Below, piece after piece: positions 1 through 5,698 of a stretch of DNA of 26,010 nt. Where the stretch lies: contig DATKDU010000397.1 of the NCBI GenBank assembly GCA_035512595.1, positions 1 through 26,010 of the forward strand, given 5' to 3'. The stretch's first letter is position 1; every line of letters starts with the position of its first letter. The notes under the pieces were generated by a model, which saw only the letters and a program-made list of their open reading frames with translations, was not told the origin of the DNA and did no database searches. Made by a program: the position numbers and the translations under genes. The DNA is from DATKDU01 sp035512595. GTDB lineage: Bacteria > Planctomycetota > Planctomycetia > Pirellulales > Pirellulaceae.

Positions 1-770
1 TTGTTTTTGCCATGTGCAATTAGCCCGGCAATGTAACCGCCCTTGAAACCCGCGTCGATGTTCACGACCGTCACGTTTGCCGCACAGCTATTGAGCATTC
101 CCAGCAGTGCCGCGACGCCGCCGAAGCTGGCGCCGTAGCCGACGCTTGTGGGGACGCCGATCACCGGACAGGAGACGTGCCCGCCGACGACGCTGGGGAG
201 TGCCGCCTCCATGCCGGCGACGACGACCACCGCGTCGCTCCCCACGATCAAAGGTAGCTTGGCCAAAAGGCGCTGCGGGCCGGCGACGCCAACGTCGGTG
301 ACGAGAACGGTCTCGACCCCCATCCAGTCGAGCGTTTCGCGGGCTTCCTCGGCCACCGGGAGGTCGCTGGTGCCGGCGGTGACGACGGCGACACGGCCGG
401 TTTTGTTTTCATTCGGGACAGGTTGGAAACCTGTCCTACGGTCGAGGCGGAAGGTGCGGGCGACGGGGTTATAGGTTGCCGCGGGGAATTTGCCGCAGAG
501 AATCTCCGCCTTGTCGGCAGAGACGCGGGTGACGAAGACGCGAACCTGTTCGGCCACCAGCCGCTCTACAATCCGTAGCAGCGACTCGGCGCTCTTGTTT
601 TCCCCGAAAACGACTTCGGGAAAACCACAGCGGCGAGCGCGATCGAGGTCGAGGGTTGTGTCCTCAAGCTCGGCAGTCCCTCCCTGGCAAACCGCATCGA
701 GAAACGCGGCCAACGGGAGCTGCCCTGAGGTGAGTTGCCGCGCGAGCGATTCAAGCTGATTTCGGTCCAT
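1..770 (-). CDS. larB: LarB, nickel-pincer cofactor biosynthesis carboxylase (3' end outside window)
   Basis: This reading frame is open from an ATG at 770 to the left edge (256 codons, no stop), so it is almost complete for a family of about 250 residues. LarB carboxylates and hydrolyses nicotinic acid adenine dinucleotide, the first step in making the nickel-pincer nucleotide cofactor of lactate racemase and other LarA-type enzymes; it belongs to the PurE/AIR-carboxylase superfamily. Visible motifs are VAVVTAGTSDLPVAEEA (about 127-143), VVAGMEAALPSVVGG (183-197), PTSVGYGASFGG (207-218) and LNSCAANVTVVNID (226-239), whose Cys229 fits the catalytic Cys of the family. Residues about 111-124 (RRTGFQPVPNENKT) are an in-frame palindromic-repeat insertion just before the catalytic domain. 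The gene is divergent from argG. larC, larE and larA are not in the window. The family call is confident. Confidence 0.93.
   Translation of the reverse strand, partial: MDRNQLESLARQLTSGQLPLAAFLDAVCQGGTAELEDTTLDLDRARRCGFPEVVFGENKSAESLLRIVERLVAEQVRVFVTRVSADKAEILCGKFPAATYNPVARTFRLDRRTGFQPVPNENKTGRVAVVTAGTSDLPVAEEARETLDWMGVETVLVTDVGVAGPQRLLAKLPLIVGSDAVVVVAGMEAALPSVVGGHVSCPVIGVPTSVGYGASFGGVAALLGMLNSCAANVTVVNIDAGFKGGYIAGLIAHGKN
398..439 (-). repeat. Palindromic repeat (half element) embedded in larB
   Basis: The core is GGACAGGTT-gga-AACCTGTCC at 416-436, a perfect 9-bp stem, followed by TAC. A TTTTGTTTTC spacer at 401-410 matches the spacer of the full element at 22875-22941. It is translated within LarB as TGFQPVPNENKT. 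Compared with the full copy, the other hairpin is missing or decayed. Confidence 0.8.
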
Positions 771-834
771 GCCCCAATCGTACCTACCCCTTCTCAAGCC
801 GGCGAGGGCCGGGGAAAATGCCCGCTTCCGCAAG

Positions 835-915
835 GTAGAACGGATTTCAATCCGTTCCATGCGGGTGCCACGGTTTGATTTGAACATCCCACGAACGGAA
901 TGAATTCCGTTCTAC
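835..915. repeat. Intergenic palindromic element, GTAGAACGGA family, copy 1
   Basis: Two hairpin units, GTAGAACGGA-ttt-caaTCCGTTC (from 835) and GAACGGAatgaatTCCGTTCTAC (to 915), lie in opposite orientation. The outer ends GTAGAACGG and CCGTTCTAC can also pair. It occupies half of the 167-bp larB-argG gap and ends 22 bp before the argG ATG. The same architecture recurs at 24807-24908. Confidence 0.8.
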
Positions 916-937
916 TTTTTCGTGCGAGCGCCATTTC

Positions 938-2152
938 ATGCCTAGCTGCGTTCTGGCCTACTCGGGCGGTCTCGATACGTCGGTCATCCTCGGCTGGCTC
1001 ATCGAAGAGGGATACGACGTCCACGCCGTCTACGTCGATCTGGGGCAGCCGTGCGAAGACCGGCAGGCAATCTTGAAGAAGGCCAAGGACTGCGGGGCCA
1101 AATCGGCCCGCATCGTCGATGCCCAGGAGGAGCTGTGCCGCGACTTTGCCTTCCCGGTCCTTCAGTGGCAGGCCAAGTATGAGGGGGTTTACCTTCTCGG
1201 GACGAGCATCGCCCGGCCGCTGATCAGCAAGGCTTGCCTACAAGTGGCCCGCGAAGTCGGTGCTGATGCCTACGCCCACGGCGCGACCGGCAAAGGGAAC
1301 GACCAGTGCCGCTTTCAGCTCGCGGCCGAGGCGCTCAACCCGCAGATGAAGATTATCGCTCCGTGGCGGATCGAAAAATTCCGTCAGCGGTTTCCGGGCC
1401 GCACCGAGATGATTGCCTTTTGTAGCCAAAGAAACATCCCGGTCAAAGCGTCGGTCAGCAAACCGTACTCCAGCGACGAAAACTGTCTGCACATCAGCTA
1501 CGAGGCGGGGAAGCTCGAAGACCTGAACGTCAACGGTGTGGAACTGGTCGAGTTCGGCATGGTCACGCCGCCGCAGAAGGCTTCTGATAAGATCGAGAAC
1601 GTCAAGATTCAGTTCGAATCCGGCGTGCCGACGGCCGTCAACGGCAAGCAGCTCTCGCCGCTGGAAATCGTCAAGACGCTGAACACGATCGGCGGACGCA
1701 ACGGCATTGGCCTCGTGGACATGGTCGAGAACCGGTTCGTCGGCATGAAGAGCCGCGGCGTCTACGAGGCCCCCGGCATGACGATTCTCTACACGGCGCA
1801 CCGCGTCGTGGAGCAGCTCACGATGGACCGCGACCTGATGCACCTCCGCGATCAGCTCGCGCCGGTCGTCGCCGAGATGGTGTATTACGGCTTCTGGTAT
1901 GCCGCCAAGCTCGACGCCCTGTTGGCCTTCATCCACGAGGCGCAAAAACCGGTGACTGGTGAGGTCTCGCTCGACCTCTACAAGGGCAACCTGATCGTCG
2001 CCGGCCGCACTAGCCCCAACAACCTGTACGACGAAGGGATCGCCACGATGGAGGGCGGCGGGTCGTACAACCAGACGGATGCGGAAGGCTTCTTGCGGAT
2101 TCAGGGCCTGCCGGGCCGTGTGCAAGGGCGGGTGACGCCGCGGAAATATTGA
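938..2152 (+). CDS. argG: Argininosuccinate synthase
   Basis: This 404-aa protein has the usual family length. It joins citrulline and aspartate at the cost of ATP to AMP and pyrophosphate, giving argininosuccinate, the penultimate step of arginine synthesis in the cytoplasm. The N-type ATP-pyrophosphatase P-loop SGGLDTS is at residues 9-15 directly after the start, which fixes the ATG at 938. Further family signatures are GATGKGNDQCRFQ (about 115-127) and YSSDENCLHISYEAG (about 179-193). The Shine-Dalgarno signal is poor, and a palindromic element lies just upstream. It is transcribed divergently from larB and followed by an unrelated cassette with its own promoter, so it is probably monocistronic. 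Confidence 0.97.
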   Translation: MPSCVLAYSGGLDTSVILGWLIEEGYDVHAVYVDLGQPCEDRQAILKKAKDCGAKSARIVDAQEELCRDFAFPVLQWQAKYEGVYLLGTSIARPLISKACLQVAREVGADAYAHGATGKGNDQCRFQLAAEALNPQMKIIAPWRIEKFRQRFPGRTEMIAFCSQRNIPVKASVSKPYSSDENCLHISYEAGKLEDLNVNGVELVEFGMVTPPQKASDKIENVKIQFESGVPTAVNGKQLSPLEIVKTLNTIGGRNGIGLVDMVENRFVGMKSRGVYEAPGMTILYTAHRVVEQLTMDRDLMHLRDQLAPVVAEMVYYGFWYAAKLDALLAFIHEAQKPVTGEVSLDLYKGNLIVAGRTSPNNLYDEGIATMEGGGSYNQTDAEGFLRIQGLPGRVQGRVTPRKY

Positions 2153-2178
2153 GAATTGTTCCGTTGGCGCGATATAAT
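2149..2178 (+). promoter_or_regulatory. Sigma-70-like promoter of the toxin/immunity cassette
   Basis: TTGAGA at 2149-2154 (5/6 to TTGACA) overlaps the argG stop codon. An 18-nt gap separates it from a perfect TATAAT at 2173-2178, 29 nt before the proposed ATG at 2208. The 11-mer cgcgatataat here recurs before the DUF423 gene at 23658-23668. Confidence 0.5.
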
Positions 2179-2207
2179 TGCCTTGCACCTTGGATTCCTA
2201 CGGCAGT

Positions 2208-2492
2208 ATGTCAGGCAAGATCGACAGGCAAATCGACAATTCCGGATTGCCGAGAAGTGGCGATCTTCCATTTGTCCCCAGAGTCACAAAAAACCGCCGC
2301 GGAGATTTGGTTATCGAGAAGGCCGAAGTGGGTCACGGCCCGAAGAAAGGCAAACGGGGTTACGTGGATTCTCAAGGGCGAATCTGGATCAAGGACCGAT
2401 CCCATGCGGGACAGCCAGACCACTGGGACGTTCAGATCGACGGTGGCCGAGATTACATACGAGTTGACATGCAAGGAAACAAGCTGGCGTAG
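2208..2492 (+). CDS. Stand-alone polymorphic-toxin C-terminal domain (type 37-like)
   Basis: This is a 94-aa protein if read from the ATG at 2208; an in-frame TTG at 2178 overlaps the -10 box and is less likely. The C-terminal half shows GHGPKKGKRGYVD (42-54), GRIW (57-60), HAGQPDHWDVQIDGG (66-80) and DYIRVDMQG (82-90). The HWDVQ...G..Y..V...G pattern is what I recall for the type 37 toxin domain (Ntox37, proposed RNase) at the C-terminus of Rhs and other polymorphic toxins. Here there is no signal peptide, Rhs, PAAR or other delivery module: the whole gene is little more than the toxin tip. The next gene, 18 bp downstream, looks like its immunity partner. The exact family number and nuclease activity are from memory and inference. 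Confidence 0.65.
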   Translation: MSGKIDRQIDNSGLPRSGDLPFVPRVTKNRRGDLVIEKAEVGHGPKKGKRGYVDSQGRIWIKDRSHAGQPDHWDVQIDGGRDYIRVDMQGNKLA

Positions 2493-2510
2493 CCGGTCTG
2501 CGAGGCTGAG

Positions 2511-2987
2511 ATGAAACCAAAATCCCAAGCGCGTATACCTGAGGTCAAACCGACCATTGGACTTCTCGCCAACGGCGCTGCTGGTTCGTGGCACGTTGAC
2601 GTGGACGAGACGTGTGATGGACCTCAGCGGTGGTTTCTTCAGTTGGATGGACCGTGGTATGTCTATGTCGAGATTCCTAAACTCGACGTCGTACAGAAAA
2701 TGCTTGAATTCCTCAAGCAACACTTGGCGCCCAGGGACGCCGCCAGTGCACTGAGTTCGCCAGCGCCACCGCCTGACGAGTTCGAAGTTGGCAAGCGTGA
2801 CAGGAACTCCATTTCGCTGCTTTGGGATGTGGAACACGGGGATCGGTGCTTTCTTCTCGTCAAGGGCCCCAAGGAATTCTGCACGCGACTGTCGCTCGCC
2901 GGCGATGACCTTCGCGACGTAATGAAAGCGTTGCAACAGGTTGGGGACGAGCTCGACAAGGATGGCGTGCTCGCCAAGGCTTGCTGA
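2511..2987 (+). CDS. Putative immunity protein with two similar halves
   Basis: This 158-aa acidic cytoplasmic protein starts 18 bp after the toxin-like gene, so the two are probably co-transcribed. The assignment rests on position and composition, since I do not recognise a named family. It appears internally duplicated. The first half has W-x-V, then RWFLQLDGPWYVYVEIPKLD and an amphipathic helix (residues about 25-70); the second has LLWDVEHGDRCFLLVKGPKE and another helix (about 103-150). Both read R-x-F-L-x-[LV]-x-G-P, strand, then helix, separated by a Pro/Ala linker (SSPAPPPDE). Small beta-strand/helix proteins of this size are typical of immunity proteins. An antitoxin of a two-gene TA system is the alternative. 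Confidence 0.55.
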   Translation: MKPKSQARIPEVKPTIGLLANGAAGSWHVDVDETCDGPQRWFLQLDGPWYVYVEIPKLDVVQKMLEFLKQHLAPRDAASALSSPAPPPDEFEVGKRDRNSISLLWDVEHGDRCFLLVKGPKEFCTRLSLAGDDLRDVMKALQQVGDELDKDGVLAKAC

Positions 2988-3098
2988 CGGATTCGGTCGG
3001 ATTGCTAGCACGGCACCGCCAACCTCGTATTCACTTCCGGCGCGAAATTGGCACAATGAAGCGAGGATGGATTCTTCCTCTTTCCCGGAGCAGTACGG

Positions 3099-3809
3099 AT
3101 GTTCGACATTCACCAGGACCCGTTTTTCGACGACGAGGGAGACGAGCTCGACGTCGAGGTCTACCAGCGCGGTCTGTTCAGGGAGTTCTTGCGCAGCCCG
3201 GAAGGCAAGGCGTGCATCGACGAGATCGGCGACGCCGGGATGGTGGACGCATTTCTCTACGACTCCCTGGCCTATCAGTGCGTGTCGCCGGCATCCGCCA
3301 GGCTCGACGACATCGGCCAGATTCTCTTCACCCACATTCCGTGCAAGGTCTCCATCGAACCGGAAGAAGCCGGCACGATCATCCGCCAGCTCCGCTACTT
3401 CTGGCAGTTCCTCGACCGGGCGTACCGGCTGCCGCTGGCGGCCAAGGTGCTGAACAAGCTCAACGAGAAGGCGATTGGCCGGCTGGAGCGCGAGCTGGCC
3501 GATCCCCGCAACTGGGGAATGGCCAAGTCGCTGGTCATGAGCGGGCGCGAGGCGGGGTACGACATGACGAGCAAGGAGGGATGTCAGGCGTTCATGGCCG
3601 CATACAACGCCTCCCTGCTGCAGCGGCCGACGCAACCTGCCGCCGAACCGGAGCCGGACGACCCGTACTTTGCACCCACTGATTACGAACCCCAGCCCAA
3701 GCGCTCGGACGCCTACCTGCGGCCGAGCTACTCCTCTCCCGACGAGCGGCGGCGGGCCAACAAAGAGCGGCAAAAAAAGCTCAAGTCGCTCATGCGCCGC
3801 CGCAGATAG
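3099..3809 (+). CDS. Hypothetical acidic/basic two-part protein
   Basis: This 236-aa protein is not recognised. GGAG 8 nt before the ATG supports the start. It has no signal peptide or membrane segment. Residues 1-170 look like a folded, mostly helical domain (EEAGTIIRQLRYFWQFLDRAY, then LNKLNEKAIGRLERELADP and the motif GREAGYDMTSKEGCQAFMA). Residues about 170-220 are Pro/Tyr-rich and probably disordered, and the tail is a strongly basic KERQKKLKSLMRRRR, which could bind nucleic acid or ribosomes. Codon use matches the neighbouring housekeeping genes, so it is probably a real lineage-specific gene. No function can be inferred from context. Confidence 0.75.
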   Translation: MFDIHQDPFFDDEGDELDVEVYQRGLFREFLRSPEGKACIDEIGDAGMVDAFLYDSLAYQCVSPASARLDDIGQILFTHIPCKVSIEPEEAGTIIRQLRYFWQFLDRAYRLPLAAKVLNKLNEKAIGRLERELADPRNWGMAKSLVMSGREAGYDMTSKEGCQAFMAAYNASLLQRPTQPAAEPEPDDPYFAPTDYEPQPKRSDAYLRPSYSSPDERRRANKERQKKLKSLMRRRR

Positions 3810-3819
3810 CCGGCGCCTT

Positions 3820-3922
3820 TCGATCCCGCTTTCCCGCGGTATCGAGTGGTCCCAGCCTCTTGCGAGTGCTGTCGAGGCAGACCCTGGAGTTCTTGCGTTC
3901 CCAGGCGGAGCCTGGAAATGAG
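3820..3922. repeat. Hairpin plus GTTCCCAGGC-type interspersed repeat
   Basis: A 10-bp hairpin with one mismatch (TCGATCCCGC / GCGGTATCGA, 6-nt loop) lies at 3820-3845, 11 bp after the preceding stop. It could help end transcription although no T-tract follows. At 3896-3922 is CGTTCCCAGGCGGAGCCTGG (stem CCAGGC-gga-GCCTGG), a short palindrome I know as a widespread interspersed repeat whose antisense translation gives FPGSAWER. Confidence 0.6.
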
Positions 3923-4371
3923 TTTAATTTTGGACATATATATACAATTGTGGCACAGCAGTTGCAGCCTGCCTTCCGGCGGCCCGGCAGCCTGCCATTT
4001 CGGCGGGTCGCTGCTGCGCGCTGTTGTTCTTTGAAAATCTGGTAGACCAAAGCTTGGCTCCGACGCCGGGCGATAAGGCTTTGGCCAATTTTGCGCTGAT
4101 CGGCACTAATCGCGCGCAACGGGGCCGGCGAGGCTGCTGGCGGCGCAAGTCGCTTGCTGACTGGAACATACGTTCATGTTCCGGCGAGCGTGCCCGAGGG
4201 ACGACCGCTTATTAAAGAAAAAAATGGTCGAAATCGCAAAGCATGAGTCGGCAAGGAGTTGAGTGCGACATATAAACCGAAATAAATGCTCAAATCGCTT
4301 ATCGCCGGAGCCAAGAGCTTTGCCTTGGCCATTTTGCACTGCTTGGAAGTCCCCGCTGCCGTTGGTCTCTC
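3923..4371. other. Region without a recognisable gene (includes doubtful VWA tail)
   Basis: No convincing gene is seen on either strand. It holds an AT-rich patch (tatatata near 3939-3946), GC-rich inverted stretches around 3965-4020, and the region that the VWA gene reads through on the minus strand between 4106 and 4371. The translation there (FICRTQLLADSCFAIST..., SSQQATCAASSLAG) does not look like protein. Confidence 0.5.
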
Positions 4372-5557
4372 CTACGGTCCGGCTGGCGGGGGGGGGCACG
4401 TCCTTGGACTTCTCGAGCTGGATCTTGAAGCTCGTCCCGGGGATCTTGTTGTCGTCGTCCGCCGAGAACCCGCGGATCACCTGGTACGTCCGGTTCTTCA
4501 CGTTGGCCGTGATCTCCATCGTGTAGCTCCCCAGCGGCACTCCCTTGAACAGATACCGCCCCGCCAGGCGGTTGGCTCGCAGCGAGGGCTTGTCGTACTC
4601 CGCTTCCCGGTTGTAGATCAGGTCGAAGTTGTCGCCATGGATGATCACCTCGGCATCCTTGACCGGCATGCCGTAGTAGGTCACGTCGAACACGATGTCG
4701 TACATCTGCTCGGCATCTTCCACTGCCAGCGGAGCGGGCGCGGGCTGTTCCTGGAAGACGGCGGTCACCGGCTGCGGCCGGAGGGTGGCGATTCGCCGCG
4801 GCTGCTCGCGGTTGGCTGCGGACCGGGCGGCACGAGCGACCTCGCTCGCCGTCGTCGGCTGGTAGAACTCTCCGCCGCTCTCGGAGGCGATCTGCCGCAG
4901 GCTGTCGAGGCCGCTGTCCTGCTCGTCCGTGCCAAGGTGGAGGATCGAAACGGCGGCGTGGTGCAGGTGCAAGGTTTCCAGCAGGTGCTCGATGCCGTCC
5001 GATTCACACTGGCCGCTGGTCAGGACGACGATCTGCGATTCCCGCGCGGACTTGTCGGTGGGGGCGAGCTCCACGGCCCGCTCGATGGCCATGAGCAGCG
5101 GGGCCTGACCCCACGGCTTGAGGGCATTCAGCGTCGCTTGATACCCTCCCAGATCCGATTCGGTCAGGGGACGGCTTTCGCGGACGATCTCGACGTCCTG
5201 ATCGGGGGAAAGCCGCTCGAATTTGCCGCCGGAAAGGCGCAGGTATTCCTGCTGCTCCGCGGCGACCGATTCGCCGCCCTGGTCCTGGGCCGCCAGGCGG
5301 TGGCCGGTCAGCACGAGGGTGACCGTGTGTTTCTCGTCGCCGGCCAGCGACGACAGCACGCCGCTAACCGCTTCGCGTGCAGCGCCGAGCCGCGTCCAGC
5401 GAGGCTCGCCGGGAGCGGCCGCGGAGGAGAGCGATCCGGCCATGTGCCGCGACGCGTCGAGCACGATGACGACGTGCCGGCCGGCGCCGGCGTCGCTCGC
5501 CAGGACGGGGAGGCAATTCACAGCGAAGCACAGGGCGATGGCAAGGCGCGTGAGCAT
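4106..5557 (-). CDS. Exported von Willebrand factor A domain protein, C-terminus ambiguous
   Basis: This 483-aa frame starts with a signal peptide (LAIALCFAVNCLPVLA, cleavage near 20/21); AAAGG upstream of the ATG is the likely ribosome site. Residues about 27-240 form a VWA-like domain: HVVIVLDASRHMAGS (28-42), then IVVLTSGQCESDGIEHLLETL. The MIDAS motif is degenerate (DASRH instead of DxSxS), so metal-dependent binding may be lost. Residues about 285-385 (MYDIVFDVTYYGMPVKDAEV... LAGRYLFKGVPLGSYTMEI) look like a carboxypeptidase-regulatory/Cna-B-type beta sandwich. A run of nine C (4388-4396) near the end fixes the frame. With eight C the protein would stop at 4372 as VPPPPAGP (about 395 aa), and the 90-residue tail in this frame looks non-coding. 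It follows the TonB receptor by 141 bp on the same strand. Confidence 0.8.
   Translation of the reverse strand: MLTRLAIALCFAVNCLPVLASDAGAGRHVVIVLDASRHMAGSLSSAAAPGEPRWTRLGAAREAVSGVLSSLAGDEKHTVTLVLTGHRLAAQDQGGESVAAEQQEYLRLSGGKFERLSPDQDVEIVRESRPLTESDLGGYQATLNALKPWGQAPLLMAIERAVELAPTDKSARESQIVVLTSGQCESDGIEHLLETLHLHHAAVSILHLGTDEQDSGLDSLRQIASESGGEFYQPTTASEVARAARSAANREQPRRIATLRPQPVTAVFQEQPAPAPLAVEDAEQMYDIVFDVTYYGMPVKDAEVIIHGDNFDLIYNREAEYDKPSLRANRLAGRYLFKGVPLGSYTMEITANVKNRTYQVIRGFSADDDNKIPGTSFKIQLEKSKDVPPPASRTVGETNGSGDFQAVQNGQGKALGSGDKRFEHLFRFICRTQLLADSCFAISTIFFFNKRSSLGHARRNMNVCSSQQATCAASSLAGPVARD
4388..4396 (-). repeat. Homopolymeric C9 tract controlling the VWA C-terminus
   Basis: Nine consecutive G on the plus strand (C on the coding strand) encode PPP of KDVPPPASRT. 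One base fewer gives a stop four codons after the prolines. One base more gives an Arg-rich tail of about 27 residues. It is a potential slippage site in vivo or in sequencing. Confidence 0.7.
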
Positions 5558-5698
5558 GGCAATTTCCTTTTACCGCGGCCGGACGGGTTGTCCGGCAGCG
5601 AGCAAGTTCCTCGATTTCATCGGAACTTGTCGTTTTCCTTGTGCATGGATTCGGTCGTGGTAGTGCTGGCTGAACCGGCGGCCGGCTGCGCCGCCTGC

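Noticed and set aside
1238..2188. 316-codon minus-strand frame
   Set aside because: It is antisense to argG, which is certain.
2211..3773. 520-codon minus-strand frame
   Set aside because: It crosses three plausible plus-strand genes and shows no domain signature. It is explained by high GC at third positions.
5677..5695. GGCGGC/GCCGCC hairpin right after the TonB receptor stop
   Set aside because: The stem is six base pairs and no T-tract follows, so a terminator call is not supported.
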